Positions 9,008-17,435 of a stretch of DNA of 64,000 nt are shown here, one piece after another. How positions within the stretch are numbered: the stretch's first letter is position 1; the number at the start of each line of letters is the position of its first letter. The DNA is from Shewanella canadensis (GTDB taxonomy: Bacteria; Pseudomonadota; Gammaproteobacteria; Enterobacterales; Shewanellaceae). Both the position numbers and the translations under genes were made by a program. Location: assembly GCF_003966225.1 (NCBI RefSeq), contig NZ_RXNU01000001.1:124001-188000 (forward strand). The letters run 5' to 3'. The notes below the pieces were generated by a model. That model saw only the letters and a program-made list of their open reading frames with translations. It did not search any database and was not told the DNA's origin.

Positions 9008-10753
9008 TTACATGCGCTCCAGCGTTTCGATACCAAGCAGATCTAAGCCCTGCTTGAGTGTCTTCGCCGTGAGTTGAGACAGGAGTAAACGGCTCTTCTT
9101 CTGCTCTTCTGATTCTGCCGCAAGTACCGGGCAAGCCTCGTAGAAACTAGAGAAAGCACCCGCCAATTCGAACAGGTAACCACATAACGCGTGGGGCTGA
9201 CCTTTGGTGACCATGCGAGACAGCACTTCACCGAACTGAGCTAACTTGTTGCCCAGAGCCTTCTCTTTATCATGATCCAGCTTCATTCTCGCATCGCTAA
9301 GGTCGATATCTGCGGCACGTTTAAAGATGCCCACGACTCGCGTGTAAGCGTACAAGAGGTAAGGTGCTGTATTGCCTTCGAAGCTGAGCATCTGCTCGAA
9401 GCTGAAGATGTAATCGCTGGCGCGGTTCTTGGAAAGATCGGCATATTTTACCGAGCTGATACCCACCACTTTGGCAATTTTTTCCAGTTCGGCCTGATCC
9501 ATATCCGGGTTCTTGCTACGAACCAGCTCGAGTGCTCGAGTGTCGGCTTCTGTTAGCAGGTCAACCAGCTTTACAACACCACCCGAACGGGTTTTAAACG
9601 GACGGCCATCATCGCCATTCATGGTGCCGAAGCCCATGTGCTCCAGACTCATATCAGGGTTAATAAACTCTGCAGTTCGGGCGAGTTTAAATACCTGCTG
9701 AAAATGTAGCCCCTGACGAAGATCGACAAAATAGAGTGCGCGGTCGGCTTTTAACACATTTGAGCGGTAACGCATCGCTGCCAAATCACTGGTGGCGTAC
9801 AGGTAGCCGCCGTCTGCTTTTTGGATGATGACAGGTAGAGGGTCACCGTCTTTGGTTTTGAACTCATCCTGAAACACGACTTTAGCGCCATTACTCTCAG
9901 ATAACAGGCCTTTAGCATCGAGATCTTTAACCACCTGTTCCAGATCGTCATTATAGGTACTTTCACCACGGACATCTTTGCGTGTCAGGCTAACCCCTAG
10001 GCGCTCATAGACGTCATGACAATGGCTGAGTGAAATGTCGTTGAACTCACGCCAAAGTTTATTGCAATACTCATCGCCAGATTGCAGTGAAACCACAAGT
10101 TTACGAGCACGGTTAGCAAAGTCTTCTGATTCGTCGAAACGTACTTTCGCTGCGCGGTAGAAGGTTTCCAGATCAGAGAGTTCCATCTGTGCCTGCTCAC
10201 CCTTTTCGGCACGTAACTCTTCCATGTAAGCCAGTAGCATACCAAATTGAGTACCCCAATCGCCTACGTGATTTTGACGAATGACATTGTGTCCCTGGAA
10301 TTCGAGTGCCCGCACCACACTGTCACCAATAATCGTTGAACGCAGGTGACCTACATGCATCTCTTTGGCTAAGTTTGGTGAAGAGTAATCGACAACCACG
10401 GTTTGTGGCTCTGGCAATTGAACGCCTAAGTGGTCATCGTTTAATGCGGTCATTAGCTGAGTCGCAAGGGCATTCTCATCGATGAAAAAGTTAATAAACC
10501 CGGGTCCGGCAATATCAACTTTTGCGACCTGGCTATCTTCCGGCAGGCTATCGATGATCAGCTGTGCGATATCTCTTGGGTTCTTACGAGCCACTTTAGT
10601 GAGCATCATCGCCAGATTGGTCGCGAAATCACCATGAGTTTTATCTTTAGTTCGGTCCACCTGAATGCGAGCTTCAAAATCAGTTGGGATAACACCCTGT
10701 TGTTTAAGGGCGTCTAGGGCTTGGATGAGTAAAGATTGAATATGTGATTTCAT
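9008..10753 (-). CDS. argS: Arginyl-tRNA synthetase
   Basis: Class I aminoacyl-tRNA synthetase that charges tRNA-Arg. The ATG at 10753 ([13 protein letters not shown]) is preferred over a longer frame to 10804, giving 581 residues against 577 in E. coli. The HIGH-type motif is HVGH within [18 protein letters not shown] canonical KMSKS is absent, as is usual in this enzyme group; the equivalent region reads KTRSGGVV. An N-terminal tRNA-recognition domain and C-terminal helical anticodon-binding (DALR) domain are present. The ribosome binding site is weak. It lies between ftsN and priA on the same strand. Confidence 0.97.
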   Translation of the reverse strand: MKSHIQSLLIQALDALKQQGVIPTDFEARIQVDRTKDKTHGDFATNLAMMLTKVARKNPRDIAQLIIDSLPEDSQVAKVDIAGPGFINFFIDENALATQLMTALNDDHLGVQLPEPQTVVVDYSSPNLAKEMHVGHLRSTIIGDSVVRALEFQGHNVIRQNHVGDWGTQFGMLLAYMEELRAEKGEQAQMELSDLETFYRAAKVRFDESEDFANRARKLVVSLQSGDEYCNKLWREFNDISLSHCHDVYERLGVSLTRKDVRGESTYNDDLEQVVKDLDAKGLLSESNGAKVVFQDEFKTKDGDPLPVIIQKADGGYLYATSDLAAMRYRSNVLKADRALYFVDLRQGLHFQQVFKLARTAEFINPDMSLEHMGFGTMNGDDGRPFKTRSGGVVKLVDLLTEADTRALELVRSKNPDMDQAELEKIAKVVGISSVKYADLSKNRASDYIFSFEQMLSFEGNTAPYLLYAYTRVVGIFKRAADIDLSDARMKLDHDKEKALGNKLAQFGEVLSRMVTKGQPHALCGYLFELAGAFSSFYEACPVLAAESEEQKKSRLLLSQLTAKTLKQGLDLLGIETLERM

Positions 10754-10920
10754 TGGCGGTAATTGGCACTTACTAATGATAAAAAGATTTAGGGATAACC
10801 GCACATTTTAGCCGTTAGTGATGGTCAATTGCTATCTTCGAAATCACTTTTATGCTTTTTTTTACTTAAAAGTTGCCGATTACTCATTATCGCTTAAACA
10901 AAAAGCCGATGTAGGGCTGG

Positions 10921-13116
10921 TTAGAGCAGATCTTGTGGGTCTCTATCTAAGCTCCATCGACAGCGTTTCGCCAAAGGCAGAGACTCTATCTGTGGCAAGG
11001 CATGTTCGAATGCATGCTGTAATTGATTGCGCGACTTGGTCTGAAAAATAAGATGTCGGCGGTATTTACCCGCTTTTTTATCCATAGGAGCCGGCATAGG
11101 TCCTATGACCTCGCTCTCCTCATTCTGCGGTAAGAGTTCGGCAACTTGGGATAAAAAGTTATCGGCATCTACGGCCTGATGTGCCTCGGCGCGGATAAGC
11201 AGCATATGCCAGGCTGGTGGCAGCAAGGCTTGCTTACGTTCATTGAGTTGACCACGGGCAAATTCGCCATAGCCTTTATGCATTAATTCCCGTAATACAG
11301 GATTATCGGCTTGATGAGTTTGCATCAGCACGGTACCCGGTTTTCTGGCTCTTCCCGCCCGGCCCGATACCTGGGTATAAAGTTGGCCGAATCGTTCGGG
11401 TGCCCTGAAGTCGGCACTGAACAAGGCGCCATCGACATCTAGTAAGCCGACCAGAGTCACATCGGGGAAGTGATGCCCTTTTGCCAGCATTTGCGTGCCG
11501 ACGAGGATCTTATACTCGCCTTTATGGATAGCGTTGAGGTGTGCTTCGAGGGCGCCCTTTCTGCTTGTGGTATCGCGGTCGATTCGAACCACAGGATATT
11601 TCGGGAACTCTTTCTCCAGAACATTAGCCAGTTGCTCAGTGCCAACGCCTTGTCCCATCAACATGGTACTGCCACAGCTATGGCACTGTTTTGGAATGGC
11701 GTAATGATTACCGCAGTGATGGCACCGGATCTCGCCCAGTGACTGATGTACAGTGAAAAAAGCATCACATCGGTCACACTCATGGAGATGACCACACTCG
11801 TGACAGAGTAGTGCCGGAGCGAAGCCTCTTCGGTTCAGAAACAGGAGTACCTGGTTACCCGCGTCGAGATGAATACGCATCTCGTTTAGCAGCGCATGGG
11901 AAAGTCCGGTATTCAGGGGTTGATTGCTGATATCTATGATGCCTTGGCGCACTTTCTCTGCATTACCCGCTCTTTGCCCCAGCTCTAGGTGCTTGTAACG
12001 GCCACTGAGTGCATTTTGCAGGCTTTCCAGGGAGGGAGTCGCAGTACCGAGTAGCACCGGGATTTTTTCTAAATGACCCCGCATCACCGCGAGATCCCGG
12101 GCATGGTAACCGACACCCTCCTGTTGCTTGAAGCTGGAATCGTGTTCTTCATCCAGGATTATCACTCCCGGAAAAGCCATAGGCGTAAACAGGGCCGATC
12201 GCGTGCCGATAATGATCGCCGCCTCGCCGGATTTTGCCTGTTGCCATGCCGCTAATCTTTGATTATCGGTTAGCCCGGAATGAATAACGGCGACCTGCAC
12301 CTTGAATCGGCTCTTGAAACGGCTGATCGTTTGTGGTGTTAAGCCTATCTCAGGAACTAAGATCAGTGCCTGTTTCCCCTTGCTAAGAATTGACTCCAGC
12401 AGGGCCAGGTAGACCTCTGTCTTACCCGAACCCGTAATACCTTCGAGTAAAGTGCAGTGATAACCGGTTTGTTGGTTGAGCATGGCCACTGCAATGGCTT
12501 GTTCCGGATTGAGCGTTAAGGGGTCTTCATCGAGCTCGAGTTTATCTCGCCAGGAGAGATCGATAGAGTTGACCCGTTCATCCTGGGTTATCCACGCTCT
12601 CTCGTGAAGGGCTTTTAACGCAGACTTACTCAGGGCTAAGCTGGTTATTTCATCTTGAGTCAACTCCCCCTTAAGCAGGTGCTCCATCACTTTTTTCTGT
12701 GCGGGAGCGCGCTTCAGGGTATCGAGCGATGCCGATCTGCCGGCCCCGGTCAGGTGCCAGAAAGTGGTGGTGTTTGATGAGACCTCAGCTCCCTTACGCA
12801 ATGCAACCGGAATGGCTTGCGAGAGCATTTGACCTAAGCTACAAAAGTAATACCTTGCAGCCCAAACGGTTAGTTTATAAAGTGAATCAGGTAGTAGCGG
12901 TTCATCATCTAACAGTTCAATGATAGATTTTATCTGCTGAGGTGCTAAATTACAGGTATCAGAAATGCCCGTGACCAAACCGATTAATTGCTGACGACCA
13001 AAGGGTACTTTAACTCTCATCCCTTTTTTAGGAAGGGTTGAAATGGAATCAGGTACTTTATAACTGAAGGCTTGCCGCATAGGCACGGGCAAGGCAACCT
13101 CGACAAACAAGGGCAT
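10921..13116 (-). CDS. priA: Primosomal replication helicase PriA
   Basis: Superfamily 2 3'-to-5' DNA helicase that restarts stalled replication forks by loading the primosome. The start at 13116 (MPLFVEVALPVP) matches the E. coli N-terminus and gives 731 residues, against 732 in E. coli; a longer TTG frame from 13149 is less likely. Visible features are the N-terminal 3'-DNA-binding domain, Walker A GITGSGKTEVY, the DEEHD box, and a zinc-binding insertion with eight cysteines from CHECGHLHECDRCDAF to CHSCGS. SGRAGRARKPG is helicase motif VI. It is divergent from the exported FimV-like gene. Confidence 0.97.
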   Translation of the reverse strand: MPLFVEVALPVPMRQAFSYKVPDSISTLPKKGMRVKVPFGRQQLIGLVTGISDTCNLAPQQIKSIIELLDDEPLLPDSLYKLTVWAARYYFCSLGQMLSQAIPVALRKGAEVSSNTTTFWHLTGAGRSASLDTLKRAPAQKKVMEHLLKGELTQDEITSLALSKSALKALHERAWITQDERVNSIDLSWRDKLELDEDPLTLNPEQAIAVAMLNQQTGYHCTLLEGITGSGKTEVYLALLESILSKGKQALILVPEIGLTPQTISRFKSRFKVQVAVIHSGLTDNQRLAAWQQAKSGEAAIIIGTRSALFTPMAFPGVIILDEEHDSSFKQQEGVGYHARDLAVMRGHLEKIPVLLGTATPSLESLQNALSGRYKHLELGQRAGNAEKVRQGIIDISNQPLNTGLSHALLNEMRIHLDAGNQVLLFLNRRGFAPALLCHECGHLHECDRCDAFFTVHQSLGEIRCHHCGNHYAIPKQCHSCGSTMLMGQGVGTEQLANVLEKEFPKYPVVRIDRDTTSRKGALEAHLNAIHKGEYKILVGTQMLAKGHHFPDVTLVGLLDVDGALFSADFRAPERFGQLYTQVSGRAGRARKPGTVLMQTHQADNPVLRELMHKGYGEFARGQLNERKQALLPPAWHMLLIRAEAHQAVDADNFLSQVAELLPQNEESEVIGPMPAPMDKKAGKYRRHLIFQTKSRNQLQHAFEHALPQIESLPLAKRCRWSLDRDPQDLL

Positions 13117-13203
13117 AGGGTGACAAGATTGATCAATGGATACCAGCAAGTGTACCCAGCCTGCCGGTCAAGGGCTACTCTTATCTATAGACGGAGAGAT
13201 CCA

Positions 13204-14004
13204 ATGACAAGAATAATCAAAATCGCACTGTTTTCATTTTTATTGATAAGCGTCCAGTTGCTTGGCGCTAGCCATGCTCATGCTCAAATTACCCATGTGA
13301 GTATTAACCAACAACTGTTCGGTTTAGGTGACTACCCTAAGTTAAGGGTAAACATTGTCTCAGGGCATGAAAATCTCGATAAGATGCAGTTTATTGTTCG
13401 CCAAACCAGCGGCGATGAGCGTTTAATGGTTAAACCCATCAATAACTTTATGTTGCTCCTGACGGGAGTCGACGATGTGGTCGATCCTTCAGCGCAGTTA
13501 ATCGTCAAGGAGTATAGGGTGAATCAGTGGCAGCTGGTTAAAACCTTTCCCCTGTTCAGTGATGAGCAAATTGCAAAAGGATTTAGTGCTAAAACTCAAC
13601 CTAAGCCTAAGGCAAAGCAGAAGCAGGTTAAGCAAAAAACTGAAATTAAATCAGATGTTGCTGCTAGTACTAATAGTACTCAAAATGCAAAACCAGCCTC
13701 GGCCGCCTTGCTCGCAGCACAGACAAGTAACAGCTCTACTGTCGTGGATTTAACGCAAGCTAATTGCGTGCTCGATTACGATGGCAATCAGACTCTGTGG
13801 CGAATAGGCACTCAATATAGCCAAGAGTGGGAGATGGGTACTTATGGTGCCATGCTTGCTATCTTCGAGGCCAATCCTAGGGCCTTCAATAAGGGCGAAA
13901 TTAGTGGTCTGAGAGCCGATGTTACCTTGCTCTGTCCATCTGTGCCGCTCAAAGAAAAGTACAGTGATAATCAGACGGCAAAAAGAATCTACGAAAAGTT
14001 ATAA
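13204..14004 (+). CDS. Exported FimV/LysM-like protein
   Basis: The ATG at 13204 follows GGAGAG and starts a clear signal peptide (MTRIIKIALFSFLL…ASHAHA, cleavage near residue 27), giving 266 residues; a longer frame from 13072 lacks these features. The middle (about 125–175) is lysine-, alanine- and serine-rich and probably unstructured. The C-terminal part, NQTLWRIGTQYSQEWEMGTY followed by AMLAIFEANPRAF and LRADVTLLCPS, resembles the LysM-containing segment of FimV-type proteins, which bind peptidoglycan and organise polar or pilus machinery. It lacks the large cytoplasmic TPR part of true FimV. The function is therefore inferred as periplasmic peptidoglycan-associated. Confidence 0.7.
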   Translation: MTRIIKIALFSFLLISVQLLGASHAHAQITHVSINQQLFGLGDYPKLRVNIVSGHENLDKMQFIVRQTSGDERLMVKPINNFMLLLTGVDDVVDPSAQLIVKEYRVNQWQLVKTFPLFSDEQIAKGFSAKTQPKPKAKQKQVKQKTEIKSDVAASTNSTQNAKPASAALLAAQTSNSSTVVDLTQANCVLDYDGNQTLWRIGTQYSQEWEMGTYGAMLAIFEANPRAFNKGEISGLRADVTLLCPSVPLKEKYSDNQTAKRIYEKL

Positions 14005-14035
14005 GTCTCATCTCGAGGGAGGAGAGGAGCTCTCT

Positions 14036-14085
14036 GGAGGCGCAAGAGATTATTACAACGGTGATCTATTCGGTGCCTCCTTTTT
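14036..14085 (+). terminator. Possible weak terminator after the FimV-like gene
   Basis: GGAGGC (14036–14041) can pair with GCCTCC (14075–14080), followed directly by five T residues. The 33-base loop makes it weak. It lies about 30 bases beyond the stop codon of the preceding gene. Confidence 0.35.
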
Positions 14086-14225
14086 GTTGAATCTTTGCCC
14101 TGTTTTTATCTTGTATCTCTTTTCCATATCCTGTAGTATCTCGCGCCTAATATTTTATTAACTTCATGTGGTGTCCGACTTCGGGTTGGGAGAGCGACAT
14201 GGCCTTCAACTTAGAGGTAATCCCA

Positions 14226-14438
14226 ATGAAAGCAGATATCCATCCAGCATATGCAGAAATCACTGCAACTTGTACTTGTGGTAACGTAATTAAAGTAAAT
14301 TCAACTGCAGGTAAGTCACTGCACTTGGACGTATGTGGTGCATGTCACCCATTCTACACTGGTACACAGAAAATTGTGGACACTGGTGGACGTATCGACA
14401 AGTTCAACAAGCGCTTCGGTGCTCTTGGTAAGAAGTAA
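14226..14438 (+). CDS. rpmE: 50S ribosomal protein L31, zinc-binding form
   Basis: A 70-residue ribosomal protein. The ATG at 14226 ([16 protein letters not shown]) matches the E. coli start and has GAGGT eight bases upstream. The frame is open 60 bases further upstream, but that is not expected to be translated. Four cysteines (16, 18, 37, 40) form the zinc site of the C+ type of L31, with CTCGN and CGACH blocks; the C-terminus carries [12 protein letters not shown]31 sits at the intersubunit bridge of the ribosome. Zinc-free paralogues are typically induced in zinc starvation, but this one is the zinc-holding version. Confidence 0.98.
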   Translation: MKADIHPAYAEITATCTCGNVIKVNSTAGKSLHLDVCGACHPFYTGTQKIVDTGGRIDKFNKRFGALGKK

Positions 14439-14473
14439 CTTTTACTTTAAAAGTATTTCTACAATGAATTTTG

Positions 14474-14501
14474 AAAAGGCGCCTTTATGGCGCCTTTTTT
14501 G
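14474..14501 (+). terminator. Intrinsic terminator of rpmE
   Basis: AAAGGCGCC, a short TTTAT loop and GGCGCCTTTTTT form a strong G+C-rich stem followed by a T-run, 36 bases after the rpmE stop codon. Confidence 0.92.
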
Positions 14502-14590
14502 TTATTCTCATTTTAAGGTTAAATTATTATCCAAAGTAGATGTTTAAAAGCAATTTCACTGAATATCTAACCTAGCCACAAGGAGGACAC

Positions 14591-15451
14591 ATGAATACAT
14601 TTCAATTGCCGTCTTCCCCGAAGTTACTGACTAATCTGTTTTTTCTGACCCTTGCCCTAACTATTCCACCGACGACTCAAGCTGCGCAGGCAAAGATAAC
14701 TCACCAAGAGGGCCAAGTGCTAAATGACGGGGTGACGTCCGCATTATGTGCTCCCACGCATTATGATGAGCAGGTTGAGCTTAAATACGTTAATGATGGC
14801 GATACCATCACCCTGAAAGATGGGCGTCTGGTACGGCTGATTGGCGTCGATTCGCCGGAGATCGATTTTAAATCGCCTGGACAGTCAGAAGCATACGCAA
14901 ATGAAGCGCGACACTTTTTGCAGAAATACCTCAAATCTGGTCAGATATTAAACTTGTCCTTCGATCAAAAGAGGCTTGATCCCTATGGCCGCACTTTGGC
15001 CTATGTTTATACTGAAAATGGCGAGCATCTTCAGGAGCTTCTATTAAGCCAAGGTTTCGCTAAGACTCGGGTTTATCAGAATGATTATTTTTGGAAGTGT
15101 TTAAACCAGGTCGAGTTAACTGCCAGAGATAAGAAGCTGGGGTTATGGTCACATCCTGACTATCGCGCCAAAACGGTTGACGAGTTAGGCAGGAGCGATC
15201 GTAATCGATGGGGTGAGGTCAAAGGGGTCGTTACCGGATATGAAAGAAAAGGCCAATATTTGTGGCTCATTTTAGATGAAAAGTTCTATGTTGGTATACC
15301 TAGAGCTAAATCTGGTAAATTTAGCAACATTTTGAACCTTAACCTGCTTGAAAGCCCAGTAATTGTCCGTGGTTCGTTGTATTATTCCTACAAAAAATGG
15401 CAGTTGATCAGCAGTCATCCTTCGCAGATAAGTTTACAAAACAGACCTTAG
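14591..15451 (+). CDS. Exported thermonuclease-family (SNase) protein
   Basis: A 286-residue protein with an N-terminal signal peptide (about 1–32, ending in TTQAAQA) and a staphylococcal-nuclease-like OB-fold at about 60–200. Family motifs include VNDGDTITLKDGRLVRLIGVD, the Ca-binding and catalytic segment, and DPYGRTLAYVY, which carries a catalytic-type arginine. The remaining 85 residues form an extra C-terminal β-rich segment (VKGVVTGYERKGQYLWLILD). It probably degrades nucleic acids in the periplasm or outside the cell. An ideal ribosome binding site, AAGGAGGAC, precedes the ATG. Confidence 0.9.
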   Translation: MNTFQLPSSPKLLTNLFFLTLALTIPPTTQAAQAKITHQEGQVLNDGVTSALCAPTHYDEQVELKYVNDGDTITLKDGRLVRLIGVDSPEIDFKSPGQSEAYANEARHFLQKYLKSGQILNLSFDQKRLDPYGRTLAYVYTENGEHLQELLLSQGFAKTRVYQNDYFWKCLNQVELTARDKKLGLWSHPDYRAKTVDELGRSDRNRWGEVKGVVTGYERKGQYLWLILDEKFYVGIPRAKSGKFSNILNLNLLESPVIVRGSLYYSYKKWQLISSHPSQISLQNRP

Positions 15452-15619
15452 AGTGATGTTTACTAACTTCTGCTGAATTTTCCTAATCTTATGTTTAAAA
15501 AGTGTCTCATTTCGAGTATCTTAGCCCAATCAGTCCCCTTCATCTTTTAATGCCTAAAGAGTCGGGAGATTGCAGACCTCTATGAAAAGTTAACTCGTCG
15601 CATTTTCAGGATTATAAAA

Positions 15620-16867
15620 ATGTCAGATCTTCGTCAACAAGCCCTCGATTATCATGAATTCCCAGTACCAGGTAAAACCGCTGTTTGCCTGACTAAACCA
15701 GCAGAAACCAGTATGGATCTCGCGCTTGCGTACAGCCCGGGTGTTGCAGAGCCTGTACGTGAAATCGCTGCTAATCCTGATGATGCTTATCGTTATACGG
15801 CGAAGGGCAATACGGTAGCGGTTATCTCAAATGGTACCGCCATTTTGGGGTTGGGCAATTTGGGGCCATTAGCTTCTAAGCCGGTTATGGAAGGCAAGGC
15901 ATTGCTATTTAAGCATTTTGCTAATATTGATGCGACTGACATCGAAGTTAAACATCGTACAGCCGAAGAGTTTATCAATACCGTTGAAGCTATTGCCGAT
16001 ACATTTGGTGGTATTAACCTTGAAGATATCAAGGCCCCTGAGTGTTTCGAAATTGAGAAGGCTTTGATTGAGCGTTGCAATGTACCTGTGTTCCACGATG
16101 ATCAACACGGTACGGCCATCGTTACCGCGGCGGGTATGATCAACGCGCTTGAGATCCAGGGGAAAGAGATAGATAAGGCGATCTTTGTCTGTATGGGCGC
16201 CGGGGCTGCGGCTATCGCGTGTATGACAATGCTGGTTAAGTGTGGCGTGCAGCGTGAAAATGTCTATATGCTTGATAGGAAAGGGGTTATTCACACTCGT
16301 CGTGAAGATATCAATGAGTATAAGGCGTTGTTTGCCAACAATACTGATAAGCGTACCCTGCAAGAAGTCATTAAAGGCGCCGATGCGTTCTTAGGCCTGT
16401 CGGGCCCGGATGTGCTTGCTGCCGAAGATGTTGCTTTAATGGCGGACAAACCGGTTATCTTTGCTTGTTCAAATCCTGATCCTGAGATTAGACCCGAGAT
16501 CGCACATGATGTGCGTAAAGACTTGATCATGGGCACAGGTCGTAGCGATTACCCTAACCAAGTCAACAATGTGCTCTGTTTCCCATTCATTTTCCGTGGC
16601 GCTTTAGATGTTAGAGCTTCGACAATTAACGATGAGATGAAGATTGCAGCGGTCAATGCCATTGCGGCACTTGCCAGAGAAGAAGTTCCGGCTTCGGTCT
16701 TGGCGGCTTATCCGGATGTCAGTGAATTAAGCTTTGGTCCCGACTATGTGATTCCTAAACCAATGGATCCACGTTTGCTGTCTAATGTGGCCAAAGCTGT
16801 GGCCCAGGCTGCTATCGATTCGGGTGTCGCTGCCATCGAAACTTTGCCGGATAATTACATGCTTTAA
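15620..16867 (+). CDS. Malic enzyme (oxaloacetate-decarboxylating, probably NADP-dependent)
   Basis: A 415-residue malic enzyme converting malate to pyruvate and CO2 with reduction of NAD(P). Visible features are the N-terminal malic domain (SPGVAEPVREI, GNLGPLASKPVMEGKALLFK with the catalytic lysine region), the metal-site segment ECFEIE and FHDDQHGTAIV, and a Rossmann nucleotide-binding segment (GAGAAAIACMTML). It corresponds to the malic part of E. coli MaeB but lacks the C-terminal phosphotransacetylase-like domain, so it is the short form common in many bacteria. It is monocistronic, followed by a strong terminator. Confidence 0.95.
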   Translation: MSDLRQQALDYHEFPVPGKTAVCLTKPAETSMDLALAYSPGVAEPVREIAANPDDAYRYTAKGNTVAVISNGTAILGLGNLGPLASKPVMEGKALLFKHFANIDATDIEVKHRTAEEFINTVEAIADTFGGINLEDIKAPECFEIEKALIERCNVPVFHDDQHGTAIVTAAGMINALEIQGKEIDKAIFVCMGAGAAAIACMTMLVKCGVQRENVYMLDRKGVIHTRREDINEYKALFANNTDKRTLQEVIKGADAFLGLSGPDVLAAEDVALMADKPVIFACSNPDPEIRPEIAHDVRKDLIMGTGRSDYPNQVNNVLCFPFIFRGALDVRASTINDEMKIAAVNAIAALAREEVPASVLAAYPDVSELSFGPDYVIPKPMDPRLLSNVAKAVAQAAIDSGVAAIETLPDNYML

Positions 16868-16885
16868 TTTTTCCGATTGAGATTG

Positions 16886-16910
16886 AAAGGGGCCTTTATG
16901 GCCCCTTTTT
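16886..16910 (+). terminator. Intrinsic terminator of the malic enzyme gene
   Basis: AAAGGGGCC, loop TTTAT, then GGCCCCTTTTT forms a compact stem with a T-run, 19 bases beyond the stop codon. Confidence 0.93.
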
Positions 16911-17106
16911 GTTTTTGTATTGAGTGGTAATTCCAACCGGTATAACTAACGGAGAATACAGCCGATTTTAGTTTCTTGGTGGCAATATCCCTTAAAGCCA
17001 TCCAGAGGTGAAATATGCTTGATACATAATTATCGTTGTGAAGAGTGAGATTTGTTTGTATTGTGGGATTTTAGGCGTTAACTAAAAGTTAACACTTGCT
17101 TAGGTC

Positions 17107-17376
17107 TTATACCAATCAGTATAAAGGTGTGGTCACTCAGCGAGAATTTAGCGCTTGTGAGGCAAGGCAACGAGTGAGGAACATAGTTATTCTACGTTTA
17201 AGCTCGTTAACGCCGTATCGCAAGTGCTAAAACTCGCCTTTCAGGAGTGTTTTTGGCTGCCTACTTCTGTGTTGAATGAGTTCAAAAGGGATCACCATTC
17301 CCTCACTCTTTCGCCTTGAATTATGTAGCCAAAAATAACTCTGAGTTGGCCACTTTCTTATACCGATTGGTATTAT
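17107..17376 (+). mobile_element. MITE-like element (copy 2), ends TACCAATC
   Basis: About 270 bp bounded by TTATACCAATCAGTATAA at the left and, on the opposite strand from the right, ATAATACCAATCGGTATAAG. The interior aligns in order with the reverse complement of the element at 3630–3899: shared pieces include GGCAAGGC, ATAGTTATTCTA and CTTGAATT at similar spacing. It lies just upstream of csrD and covers the first codons of a longer alternative frame for that gene, which argues for the shorter start. It has no transposase. Confidence 0.75.
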
Positions 17377-17435
17377 GGCCACCTGAATCCAGATTTCTGA
17401 CATTAATAATAATAAATTCTGCGGGAAAGCGGATA

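Noticed and set aside
13117..13149. Longer PriA starting at TTG
   Set aside because: The E. coli protein starts at the equivalent of MPLFVEVALPVP, and TTG is a rare start.
15905..16363. Minus-strand frame of 152 residues inside the malic enzyme gene
   Set aside because: Fully inside a well-conserved gene on the other strand with no own signals.
17316..17435. Forty extra N-terminal residues for csrD
   Set aside because: These codons lie partly in the MITE-like element, and CsrD proteins begin with the basic segment and membrane helix found at 17436.
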